Positions 7,183-13,770 of a DNA stretch of 13,770 nucleotides are shown here, piece by piece. The notes under the pieces were generated by a model, which was given only the letters and a program-made list of their open reading frames with translations, searched no databases and was not told the origin of the DNA. The stretch's first letter is position 1. Each line of letters begins with the position of its first letter. The DNA comes from CAVPGH01 sp046726955. Its GTDB lineage: Bacteria > Acidobacteriota > Vicinamibacteria > Fen-336. The stretch lies in contig JBKPBQ010000162.1 of NCBI GenBank assembly GCA_046726955.1, positions 1 to 13,770 of the forward strand. The letters run 5' to 3'. The translations under genes were made by a program, and so were the position numbers.

Positions 7183-8406
7183 TCAGTAATCGATGCCCTG
7201 CAGCTGCCAGCGGATGCTGCTCGATGCCGGCCAGGTCCACTCGAAGTGGAGCGCCGGCCCCGGCGGCGGATTGTTCGTGTGGCCGGGCAGGGTCCGGCTG
7301 TACGTGCCCCAGTAGCCGTTGTACTGCAGGATGACCGCGGCCAGCGGCTCTTCGGCGAGAGGGTGCTCGACCTCGCCCAGGTTGGGCGGCGTCTCGGTCA
7401 GGTAGGAGTTCTCCGCGTCGTCGCCGCCGTGCTTCTGGGCGTACGGAATCTCCCAGAACGGGCTCGGCCAGAACTCGTGGCCCCCGTGCTCGACGAAGAC
7501 GACCGGGTGGGTGAACGCACCCGTCGTCGGATCCGCGCGCAGGCGCAGGACGTGGTTGCGAGCCTTCGCTTCGGCGCCGTCGGCGTCGAGGGCGGGTACG
7601 GGTTGGTTGTACTGGGAGCCGCGCACCTCCTTGACGCCGTTGTTCTCCATGAGAACTTCTTCGGTCTTCGAGGCGAGATCGAAGGCCATCTCCTTGCCGT
7701 GCGCATAGAAGAAGACGGACATCACCTGCGCCGGCGCGCCGATCGCCGGCCTGGCCGGACGCACGATCAGCTGGACGGTGACCCAGTCGCCCTCGTGATC
7801 GCCGATGTCGAGCGGCTTGTTGTTGCTGCTGTAACCGAAGAGCTGCCAGTACTCGATCTTGTAGAAGACCGTTCTGTCGCTGCCGGGGCCCGCTGGCGGC
7901 TGCGTGCGGTCGTAGGTAGCCGCCGCGTCCAGGTGGATCGGAACGACATGACCATAAAGGCCGGTTCGTCGGGAGGCGCGGGCGACGCTCCACTCGACGC
8001 CGCGCCGGCCGGCGTCGTTGGGGTTGATGTAGAAGTCCGTTCGTCGCGGGCTCGACAGGAGGCTCGAGGAGGTGCCGTTCCGCTTCAGGGTGACGAGCTG
8101 GCCGAGATCACGGGCGAGGCGGTTCTGCGGCAGAAGGACCATTTCGCCTTCCTTGCCCGTGCCGTCGATCTCGGCCGTCCTCAGGTAGGTCGCGACGTCG
8201 ACGGGTCGGAACGTCTCGTTGTCTCCGTTGTCACGCGAGAACCGCAGCTCGGGCCGGAACGTCACGAGGAGCTGATGCTCGACCTCGTCCGAGATCCCGT
8301 CGCAATCGGCATCGGTCGGAGTACACGTTTGCGAGTCGGCGGGTCGCGGCGTCAGGACGAGCAACCCGGCGACGACGACGAGGGCGGTGGGCGAGGACAC
8401 TCTCAC
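7183..8406 (-). CDS. Secreted protein with Ca-binding-type loop and Vps62-like domain
   Basis: A 407-residue exported protein. A hydrophobic leader (residues 1-25) is followed by a thrombospondin-type-3/dockerin-like loop, DADCDGISDEVE at 32-43, expected to bind calcium. The main domain has YWQLFGYS at 186-193, HEGDW at 204-208, EHGGHEFWP at 306-314 and NGYWG at 363-367. Paired His/Glu/Asp motifs of this layout recall the Vps62 (DUF946) family and, more distantly, NPP1-like folds; this is from memory of motifs, and enzymatic function is unknown. It is the last gene of a three-gene operon. GTG 8406 overlaps the dehydrogenase stop (GTGA) and gives an Arg in the signal n-region; GTG 8400 is an alternative. 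No Shine-Dalgarno is evident, so translation is probably coupled. The open frame continues upstream across the dehydrogenase gene, but that part is a shadow. Confidence 0.8.
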   Translation of the reverse strand: MRVSSPTALVVVAGLLVLTPRPADSQTCTPTDADCDGISDEVEHQLLVTFRPELRFSRDNGDNETFRPVDVATYLRTAEIDGTGKEGEMVLLPQNRLARDLGQLVTLKRNGTSSSLLSSPRRTDFYINPNDAGRRGVEWSVARASRRTGLYGHVVPIHLDAAATYDRTQPPAGPGSDRTVFYKIEYWQLFGYSSNNKPLDIGDHEGDWVTVQLIVRPARPAIGAPAQVMSVFFYAHGKEMAFDLASKTEEVLMENNGVKEVRGSQYNQPVPALDADGAEAKARNHVLRLRADPTTGAFTHPVVFVEHGGHEFWPSPFWEIPYAQKHGGDDAENSYLTETPPNLGEVEHPLAEEPLAAVILQYNGYWGTYSRTLPGHTNNPPPGPALHFEWTWPASSSIRWQLQGIDY

Positions 8407-9998
8407 GGCAGGCCGAAGACGAAGAGACTTTGCCCGGCGGCGATCGCGATCACCTGCTTTCCGTCGAGGAGGAAGGAGATCGGATTCGCCACGACCGAGC
8501 CGCCGGTCTGGAAGTCCCAGAGCGGCTTGCCGGTCGCGGCATCGAGAGCGTAGACGTTGCCCTCCATCGAGCCGCCGAAGACGAGCCCGCCCGCGGTGGC
8601 GAGGAGGCCGGACCACGGCGGGGAGAGCAGCTTGAACTCCCAGCGGCGCTCGCCGGTGAGGACGTCCAGGGCCCGGACGGCGCCCGACGTCTCGTCGCCG
8701 GCGACGAGCGTCTCGCCGCCGCCCATGAAGTACTTGCCAGGCTCGTAGTCGACGTCGCTCTTGTGGTAGTACGAGCCCCTCTCCCGCACCGAGACGTAGA
8801 AGAGGCCGGTCTTCGGGCTGTAGGCCGGACTGAACCAGTTCGTCGCGCCCTGGAGGCTGGGCCAGACGAGAATCCCTTCGACGGTCGGCTCCGATCCCGA
8901 AAGGACGATCGGCCGGCCCTTCGGGTCGAGGCCCGAGGCCCACGTCTGCTTCGCGTAGGGCGTGCCTCTCAGGAACTCGCCGGTCGTCCGGTCGAGGACG
9001 TAGTAGAAGCCGTTGCGGTTCGCCGTGGCCACGAGCTTGCGCGCTCGTCCGCCGATCTCGGCGTCGAGCAGCACCGGGACCTGGTTCGCGTCCCAGTCGT
9101 GGACGTCGTGGGGCGTGAACTGGAAGTGCCAGCGACGGGCGCCCGTCGCGGCGTCGAGGGCGAGGAGCGAGCAGGTGTATAGCTTGTCGCCGGCGCGCGC
9201 GTCGCCGTTCCAGTCCGGTCCCGGGTTCCCGATGCCCCAGTAGAGGAGGTTCAGCTCGGGATCGAAGGCGCCGGTGACCCACGTCGGGCCGCCGCCCGTC
9301 TTCCAGCTGTCGCCCGCCCAGGTGTCGTGTCCCGGCGCGCCGGGCTCCGGGATCGTCCAGGACCGCCAGAGCCGCGCGCCCGTCTTCGCGTCGTAGGCGT
9401 CGAGGAAGCCGCGGATGCCGGCTTCGCCGCCGCTGATTCCGATGACGACCTTGCCGTCGAGGGCGAGCGGCGCGACCGTGATCGCGTGGCCGGTCTTGTT
9501 GTCGCCGACGGGCACGTCCCAGCGCACCGCCCCCGAAGCGGCATCGAGGGCTACGAGACGCGCGTCGAGCGTGCCCACAAAGACGGTCCCGTCGAGGAGA
9601 GCGACGCCGCGGTTGACGGGGCCGAAGCCGAGCGTGCGGACGTCCTTCGGCAGACTGGGCTCCCAGCGCCAGAGGGGCCGGCCGGTGCGGACGTCGAGGG
9701 CCACGACCGGTCCTCTCGGCTCGGTCAGGTACATCACCCCGTCCGCCACGAGCGGTGTCGCCTCGAACGTTCCCGTCTCGCGGGCCTGGTACACCCACGT
9801 CGGTCGGAGGGCGGCGACGTTCGAGGTGTTGATCTGGTCGAGGCTCGCGAAGCGCTGGCCCCGGTAGCTGCCCGAGTACGTGATCCACGAGCCGGGCTCG
9901 CTCTCGGCCCGAAGCAGGCGCTCGTACGGCACCTGCGCCGAGAGGCGGACGGGCACGAGCAGCAGCGTGAGAGGCAGGAGAGCGCGCGCCGCCTTCAT
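8403..9998 (-). CDS. Periplasmic PQQ-dependent alcohol dehydrogenase, lanthanide-type active site
   Basis: A 531-residue quinoprotein with a signal peptide (about 1-21, ending LSA-Q). Repeated propeller blades carry the A-x-D-x-x-T/S-G-x-x-x-W tryptophan-docking motif (for example 100-110, 150-160, 280-290, 443-453, 484-494). Aligning by motif to methanol dehydrogenases gives Glu192 (SGGEAGIRG), Asn258 (GIGNPG) and catalytic Asp301 in TPHDVHDWD. Asp303, two residues after the catalytic Asp, is the hallmark of lanthanide-dependent (XoxF/ExaF-type) rather than calcium enzymes. The vicinal Cys-Cys that usually precedes GPVNRG is absent (residues 121-130 contain no Cys). It would oxidise an unknown alcohol or aldehyde and reduce the cytochrome c encoded immediately upstream, whose stop overlaps this ATG by 4 bases. 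A GAGGTG ribosome site lies 4 bases before the start. The length is slightly short of methanol dehydrogenases (about 600). Confidence 0.93.
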   Translation of the reverse strand: MKAARALLPLTLLLVPVRLSAQVPYERLLRAESEPGSWITYSGSYRGQRFASLDQINTSNVAALRPTWVYQARETGTFEATPLVADGVMYLTEPRGPVVALDVRTGRPLWRWEPSLPKDVRTLGFGPVNRGVALLDGTVFVGTLDARLVALDAASGAVRWDVPVGDNKTGHAITVAPLALDGKVVIGISGGEAGIRGFLDAYDAKTGARLWRSWTIPEPGAPGHDTWAGDSWKTGGGPTWVTGAFDPELNLLYWGIGNPGPDWNGDARAGDKLYTCSLLALDAATGARRWHFQFTPHDVHDWDANQVPVLLDAEIGGRARKLVATANRNGFYYVLDRTTGEFLRGTPYAKQTWASGLDPKGRPIVLSGSEPTVEGILVWPSLQGATNWFSPAYSPKTGLFYVSVRERGSYYHKSDVDYEPGKYFMGGGETLVAGDETSGAVRALDVLTGERRWEFKLLSPPWSGLLATAGGLVFGGSMEGNVYALDAATGKPLWDFQTGGSVVANPISFLLDGKQVIAIAAGQSLFVFGLP

Positions 9999-10813
9999 GG
10001 CTCACCTCGGAGGCCGGCGAGGTAGGCGACGAGATCGTCGGCCTCGCCCGGCTTGAAGACGCCTCGGTAGCCGGGCATCGGGCTCCGGCCGAACTGCTTG
10101 TCGAGCGTGCGCAAATGCGCCTTGCGCAGCGAGTGGAGCCGGTTGCTCGCGTCCTGCAGCTGGATCGTGAAGCTGTCCTCGTTGAGCCGGTAGCCGAGCA
10201 CCTCGCGGCCGTCGCTCTCGACCGCGCGCACGAGGAGGTATCCCGAGTACGCGTTCGGCTCGTAGGGCACCGGGCGGTCGGGGAGCGCCTTGCCCGGGTC
10301 GAGGAGGGCTTCTCGCAGGTACGCCGCTCCGCGGAGCGCGCCGATCTCCGTCAGCTCGGGACCGATGCCGCTCCCCACGCCGCGCACGATGTGGCAGGCG
10401 GCGCAGCCGCCCTTTCCTTCGTAAAGAGCCTTGCCTCGCCCGGGATCGCCGGGCAGCGTTTCCACAGGGCGTCGGCCGAGCGAGCGAGCGTAGGCCGCGA
10501 CCAGCGGGACCTCGACCTCGGAGAGGGACCAGTCCCCGGGCATGGCCGTGTTCGCGATGCCGTCCTGGATCACCCGAACGAGGGCCTCGTCGTCGGGCGC
10601 GCGCCGGAGCTTCGGCCGGACGAGGTTCGGGCCGAAACCGCCCGTGCCGCTGATGCCGTGGCAGCGCGCGCACTGGCTCTCGAAAAGACGCTTGCCCCGC
10701 GCGAGCTCGTCCGCGCTGGGGCTCGCGATCGGCTGCGGACGCGCCGGCTCCTGGGCGGAGAGCGGCGCCCCGACGCAGAAGAGCGCCAGCGCGAGCAATC
10801 GGATGCGGATCAT
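9995..10813 (-). CDS. Di-heme cytochrome c, electron acceptor of the PQQ dehydrogenase
   Basis: A 272-residue exported cytochrome with a signal peptide (about 1-20) and two heme c motifs: CARCH (Cys48, Cys51, His52) and CAACH (Cys137, Cys140, His141). Met91 in AMPG is a probable axial ligand of heme 1 and Met246 in SPMPG of heme 2. Between the second CXXCH and Met246 lies a strand-rich segment (about 185-240: GYLLVRAVESDG...VLGYRL...IQLQD) typical of the Planctomycete/Verrucomicrobium/Acidobacteria heme-binding domain (TIGR02603-like). It likely carries electrons from the PQQ enzyme to the respiratory chain. ATG 10813 is used; an in-frame TTG at 10825 has a better-spaced GAGG (10835-10832) and also yields a good signal peptide, so it is a real alternative. 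The much longer open frame upstream to 11293 is a shadow of the subtilase gene. Confidence 0.92.
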   Translation of the reverse strand: MIRIRLLALALFCVGAPLSAQEPARPQPIASPSADELARGKRLFESQCARCHGISGTGGFGPNLVRPKLRRAPDDEALVRVIQDGIANTAMPGDWSLSEVEVPLVAAYARSLGRRPVETLPGDPGRGKALYEGKGGCAACHIVRGVGSGIGPELTEIGALRGAAYLREALLDPGKALPDRPVPYEPNAYSGYLLVRAVESDGREVLGYRLNEDSFTIQLQDASNRLHSLRKAHLRTLDKQFGRSPMPGYRGVFKPGEADDLVAYLAGLRGEP

Positions 10814-10858
10814 GAAGGCGCGCAAGCATAGCCTCAACCCCGCGGGCTCGAAAACGGG

Positions 10859-10877
10859 CTCTAGAAGAATCCTAGAG
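10859..10877. repeat. Inverted repeat CTCTAG-N7-CTAGAG, candidate operator
   Basis: Perfect 6-base arms, CTCTAG at 10859-10864 and CTAGAG at 10872-10877, flank a 7-base A-rich spacer. It sits in the middle of the divergent region, about 46 bases upstream of the cytochrome start. CTAG is rare in most bacterial genomes, which makes two copies here notable. Regulator unknown. Confidence 0.35.
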
Positions 10878-10904
10878 ATTTGCTGGAATCCCCGTTTCCG
10901 CCAC

Positions 10905-10919
10905 TTCGTACGTTCGTAC
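10905..10919. repeat. Tandem TTCGTAC(G) repeat forming a GTACG-TT-CGTAC palindrome
   Basis: TTCGTACG at 10905-10912 is followed directly by TTCGTAC at 10913-10919; the same bases form an inverted repeat GTACG (10908-10912), TT, CGTAC (10915-10919). It lies about 55 bases before the subtilase ATG, a suitable place for an operator or promoter element. Short, so chance occurrence is possible. Confidence 0.35.
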
Positions 10920-10962
10920 AGGACTGACCGGCGAGCCGCGAATCCTGACCCGACCGGTCGCC

Positions 10963-10968
10963 AAGGAG
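10963..10968 (+). promoter_or_regulatory. Ribosome binding site deciding the subtilase start
   Basis: AAGGAG lies 5 bases before ATG 10974. It selects this start over the upstream in-frame ATG at 10542, which would run antisense through the cytochrome gene. Confidence 0.75.
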
Positions 10969-10973
10969 CGCGG

Positions 10974-13022
10974 ATGGCGGAGGCGCCTCGTCGACTGGGC
11001 CCGGAGGGACGCAAGCTCGATCCCAAGCTGCGCATGGTCGCCAACGGCGACTCGGCGGTGAACGCGGTGCGTTCCGAGCAGTGCGCGGCGGTGGCGCTGC
11101 GGGCGGACAGCCCGCTCCTCGCCCAGGTCCCCGCCCGGAAAGAGATGGAACCCCGACCGCGCCGCCGCGGAAGCCATCCCCGGCCTCCCGCCAAGCAGAA
11201 GCTCCAGGCCGCGCCGGCCGACATCCTTGCCGACGTCTTCATCACGACCACCGGGGCCGCGGAAGAGACCTCGGCCTTCCCCGGCGAGACCACCCGCCGG
11301 GACGACGTGATCGCGGCGACCGTGCCGCTCTCCGCCCTGCCCGAGATCGCGAGCCGCGATCGCGTCGTCTACGTGGAGCTGGGGCAGCGGCTCGTCCCGC
11401 CGCGTCCGACACTCGGGACCCGGAACGGCGCGGGGCCTCCCGTGTCGGCGCGGCGCTTCGGCGACCCCCGGAAGCACCGCGGGGGCAAGGACGTCCTCAT
11501 CGGCATCGTGGACGTGCAGGGCTTCGACTTCGCGCACCCGGAGTTCCTGGACGACGACGGCAAGACGCGGTGGGTGAGGATCTGGGACCAGGGCGGCGAC
11601 GCGCGCCCCGCGCCGCGCGCGCAGAACCCGCGCGGCTTCGAGTACGGCGCGGAGTTCCGCAAGGAGCACCTGGACGCGGCCCTCGCCGCCGGGCCCCGCC
11701 TCCACCTCCCGCCCCAGGAGATCGAGAAGCAGTCGCAGATGGTCCCGGGCTCGCACGGAACGCACGTGGCGAGCATCGCCGCGGGGCGACGAGGTCTCTG
11801 CCCGAACGCCGTCCTCGCCGGCGTCCTCGTCTCCCTCCCGCAGGAAGACGAAGACCGCCGCAAGTCCTTCTACGACTCGACGCGGCTCGTCCACGCCGTC
11901 GAGTACCTCGTGGACCTCGCGGACGAGCTGGGCCTCCCCGTCTCGATCAACATCAGCCTGGGCACGAACGGCCACGCGCACGACCTGAGCCCGGCGGTGA
12001 ACCGGTGGATCGACTCGGCGCTCGGCGTCTCCGGCCGCGCCGTCTGCGTGGCCGCCGGCAATGCGGGTCAGGAAGCGCCGGCGTTCGACGGCGACCTCGG
12101 CTACGTGATGGGCCGGATCCACACCGAAGGGCGAATCCCCGCGAGCGGCCTCTCCGCGGACCTCGAGTGGATGGTCGTGGGCAACACGCGCGTGGACGTC
12201 TCCGAGAACGAGCTCGAGATCTGGTACGCCTCGCAGGACCGCTTCGCCGTCTCCGTCCTGCCCCCTGGCACCGACGACTGGATCGGCCCCGTGGAGCCCC
12301 GCGAGTTCCTCGAGAACGAGCGGCTCCGCGACGGGTCGTTCGTCAGCGTGTACAACGAGCTCTACCACCCGGCGAACGGCGCCAACAGCATCTCGATCTA
12401 CCTGAGCCCGCGGTTCGACCCGCAGGGTGTCGTGGGAGTCGCCTCCGGCCGCTGGCTCGTGCGCCTGCACGGCCGCGAGGTCCGCGACGGACGCTTCCAC
12501 GGGTGGGTGGAGCGCGACGATCCCCAGCGGCTGGGCCGCCTGGGCGAGAAGGAGCTCTGGAGCTTCCCGTCCTTCTTCTCGGAGCGCTCGAACGTGGACC
12601 GCTCGTCGGTCAGCTCGCTCGCCTGCGCGGAGCGCGTCATCTCCGTGGCGAACCTCGACGAGGCGCAGGAGCGCGTGCACGTGACGAGCAGCCAGGGGCC
12701 CACGCGCGACGGCCGCTGCAAGCCCGAGATCGTGGCCCCGGGCACCGACATCAGCGCGGCCCGCGGCTTCTCGGACGGCGACCTGTGGGTGTCGATGACG
12801 GGCACGAGCATGGCAAGCCCCTTCGTCACCGGCGTCGTGGGCCTGATGCTCGCGATCCAGCCCAGGCTGACCGCGGCCCAGATCGCGGGAATCCTGCAGC
12901 GCACGGCCCGCCCGCTGCCGGGCGGCGACTTCGCCTGGAAGAACGACGCCGGGTTCGGTCGGATCGACCCCGACGCGTGCCTGAAGGAAGCGGCCGTGCT
13001 CAACGATCGGAGGGAGCTGTGA
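10974..13022 (+). CDS. S8 subtilisin-like serine protease, leaderless, with inserted domain
   Basis: A 682-residue protease with the full subtilase triad: Asp180 (GIVDVQGFDFAHPEF), His261 (GSHGTHVAS) and Ser612 (GTSMASP), plus oxyanion-hole Asn363 (AAGNAG). No signal peptide or membrane helix is visible: the N-terminus is charged and residues 55-75 are rich in Arg and Pro, so it appears cytoplasmic. Residues about 83-142 resemble an inhibitor-I9-type prodomain (strand ATVPLSALPEIAS, then VVYVELG). About 180 residues (366-545) between Asn363 and the catalytic Ser form an extra beta-rich domain with WYASQDRFAVSVLPPG and GRWLVRLHG, recalling the jelly-roll insert of clostridial Csp proteases. 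The triad is intact, so it should be active once processed. It overlaps the following MBL-fold gene by 3 bases, implying a joint function. Substrate unknown; targeted intracellular proteolysis in a stress or conflict module is one hypothesis. Confidence 0.93.
   Translation: MAEAPRRLGPEGRKLDPKLRMVANGDSAVNAVRSEQCAAVALRADSPLLAQVPARKEMEPRPRRRGSHPRPPAKQKLQAAPADILADVFITTTGAAEETSAFPGETTRRDDVIAATVPLSALPEIASRDRVVYVELGQRLVPPRPTLGTRNGAGPPVSARRFGDPRKHRGGKDVLIGIVDVQGFDFAHPEFLDDDGKTRWVRIWDQGGDARPAPRAQNPRGFEYGAEFRKEHLDAALAAGPRLHLPPQEIEKQSQMVPGSHGTHVASIAAGRRGLCPNAVLAGVLVSLPQEDEDRRKSFYDSTRLVHAVEYLVDLADELGLPVSINISLGTNGHAHDLSPAVNRWIDSALGVSGRAVCVAAGNAGQEAPAFDGDLGYVMGRIHTEGRIPASGLSADLEWMVVGNTRVDVSENELEIWYASQDRFAVSVLPPGTDDWIGPVEPREFLENERLRDGSFVSVYNELYHPANGANSISIYLSPRFDPQGVVGVASGRWLVRLHGREVRDGRFHGWVERDDPQRLGRLGEKELWSFPSFFSERSNVDRSSVSSLACAERVISVANLDEAQERVHVTSSQGPTRDGRCKPEIVAPGTDISAARGFSDGDLWVSMTGTSMASPFVTGVVGLMLAIQPRLTAAQIAGILQRTARPLPGGDFAWKNDAGFGRIDPDACLKEAAVLNDRREL
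13009..13013 (+). promoter_or_regulatory. Ribosome binding site for the MBL-fold gene
   Basis: GGAGG lies 5 bases before the GTG at 13019, within the last codons of the protease gene; it supports the GTG start and coupled translation. Confidence 0.65.
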
Positions 13023-13770
13023 ACCTCACGGTGTTCCAGTCCGACAAGGGAGACTGCCTGCTGCTCACGGGCAAGGGCGGCGAGCACGTGCTCGTGGACG
13101 GCGGCATGCGCTCGTCCTACTCCGTCCACGCGGCTCCCGCGCTCGCGAAGCTCGCGGAGGACGGCGAGGCGCTCGATCTCGTCTACGTCAGCCACATCGA
13201 CGAGGACCACATCGCCGGCGTGCTGCAGCTCATGGACGACCTCGTGGCCTGGCGCGTGCACGACTTCCAGGTCGCGAACGGCAACCCGGCGCACAAGCCG
13301 CCGAAGACGCCGCGCCCCCCCGACGTGAAGGCGATCTGGAACAACGCGTTCCACGACCAGGTGGGCAAGAACGCGGGTCCGATCGAGAACCTCCTCGCGG
13401 CGAGCGCGTCCGTGCTCGCGGGCTCCGACGACGAGCAGCTCCAGGCGGTGGCCGAGAGCCACCAGGACCTCGCCAACAGCATCCCCGAGGCCATCCAGCT
13501 CTCGCGCCGGGTCGGCGTCGGGCAGCTCGGGATCCCGCTGAACGCGCCCTTCGGCAACCACCTGGCGATGGTCCGGAACGGCGGGGGAGCGGTGCCGGTG
13601 GGCGGGCTCTCCGTGTTCGTCCTCGCCCCCTTCGAGGCCGACCTCAAGAAGCTGCGCACGGAGTGGAACGCCTGGCTCGAGGCCAACAAGGACGCGGTGG
13701 AGGCGATCCGCCGCAAGGCGAAGGCCGACGAAGAAGACCTCGGCAACGAGGTGACGCGGATCGTGGCCCG
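13019..13770 (+). CDS. MBL-fold metallo-hydrolase, ComEC-like, 3' end outside the window
   Basis: An open frame from GTG 13019 to the window edge (250 codons, no stop). The N-terminus NLTVFQSDKGDCLLL with VDGG at 26-29 and the metal motif SHIDEDHIAG at 58-67 (His59, Asp61, Asp63, His64) identify a metallo-beta-lactamase fold of the ComEC/Rec2-like HxDxDH type, which binds one or two zinc ions and hydrolyses esters or nucleic acid bonds in characterised members. After residue 70 there is a long charged, partly helical insertion (about 85-165), then PVGGLSVFVLAPFEADLKKL near 200-220, typical of the second half of such domains, followed by a Lys/Glu-rich helix. No signal peptide is seen. It begins inside the subtilase stop codon (GTGA overlap). 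The remaining metal ligands and any extra domain are beyond 13770. Substrate unknown. Confidence 0.88.
   Translation, partial: MNLTVFQSDKGDCLLLTGKGGEHVLVDGGMRSSYSVHAAPALAKLAEDGEALDLVYVSHIDEDHIAGVLQLMDDLVAWRVHDFQVANGNPAHKPPKTPRPPDVKAIWNNAFHDQVGKNAGPIENLLAASASVLAGSDDEQLQAVAESHQDLANSIPEAIQLSRRVGVGQLGIPLNAPFGNHLAMVRNGGGAVPVGGLSVFVLAPFEADLKKLRTEWNAWLEANKDAVEAIRRKAKADEEDLGNEVTRIVA

Larger units (their letters stand above)
10814..10973. promoter_or_regulatory. Divergent promoter region between the PQQ operon and the subtilase operon
   Basis: This 160-base gap is the only sizeable intergenic space and is visibly less GC-rich around 10850-10920 than its flanks. It must hold the promoters of both divergent operons. 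On the minus strand TATGCT (10830-10825) is a possible -10 for the cytochrome gene, but its -35 is poor and the leader would be very short. No convincing promoter box pair was found for the plus direction. Two palindromes lie in it. Confidence 0.45.

Noticed and set aside
8407..10005. Upstream extension of the Vps62-like frame through the dehydrogenase gene, suggesting a 940-residue fusion
   Set aside because: That part is Arg/Pro/Gly-rich shadow of the PQQ dehydrogenase in another frame; the real protein begins with a signal peptide at 8406 or 8400.
10814..11293. N-terminal extension of the cytochrome frame
   Set aside because: It runs antisense through the intergenic region and the subtilase start; the signal peptide begins at 10813 (or TTG 10825).
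10872..12680. Minus-strand 602-codon frame opposite the subtilase
   Set aside because: The plus strand has the intact S8 triad; the antisense product is Arg/His/Val-rich with no recognisable domain.
12398..13746. Minus-strand frames opposite the MBL gene
   Set aside because: The plus-strand frame has conserved MBL motifs, a ribosome site and overlap with the protease; the antisense frames have none.

Overview
The window is very GC-rich (about 70% judged by eye) and densely coded, with short or overlapping gene junctions and no tRNA, rRNA, CRISPR array or insertion sequence that I can see. Nothing fixes the taxon. A PQQ dehydrogenase next to a cytochrome c of the Planctomycete/Verrucomicrobium/Acidobacteria type, NtrC-type regulation and high GC point to an uncultured soil-type diderm such as an Acidobacteriota or Myxococcota-like lineage. 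This is inference from gene content only.

Left half (88-7154): an envelope phospholipid-modification locus. It opens with a 733-residue membrane protein that joins a DedA/VTT lipid-transporter domain to an MprF-like membrane region and a C-terminal DUF2156 aminoacyl-phosphatidylglycerol synthase domain. Facing it is a two-gene operon on the minus strand: a sensor histidine kinase (3655-5178) followed with an 8-base overlap by a sigma-54-dependent response regulator (2298-3662). Eleven bases from the kinase start, and divergent from it, run three plus-strand genes: a VirJ/AcvB-like lipoprotein hydrolase (5190-6017), a small exported beta-rich protein (6014-6352) and a second VirJ/AcvB-like hydrolase (6375-7154). 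VirJ/AcvB-family enzymes are known hydrolases of aminoacylated phosphatidylglycerol and are partners of MprF/LpiA synthases, so the locus looks like a make-and-unmake cycle for aminoacyl-PG with its own two-component system in the middle.

Middle (7183-10813, minus strand): a three-gene operon with 4-base overlaps. In transcription order it encodes a di-heme cytochrome c, a periplasmic PQQ-dependent alcohol dehydrogenase carrying the Asp signature of lanthanide-dependent enzymes, and a secreted protein with a calcium-binding-type loop and a Vps62-like domain. The dehydrogenase would oxidise an alcohol in the periplasm and pass electrons to the cytochrome; the role of the third protein is unknown.

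Right part (10974 to the end, plus strand): across a 160-base divergent intergenic region with palindromes lies a leaderless, apparently cytoplasmic S8 subtilase with a prodomain and a large inserted domain. It overlaps by 3 bases a metallo-beta-lactamase-fold protein that runs off the window. This protease-MBL pair is the best candidate for an undescribed system, possibly a conflict or stress-response module; only part of it is visible.
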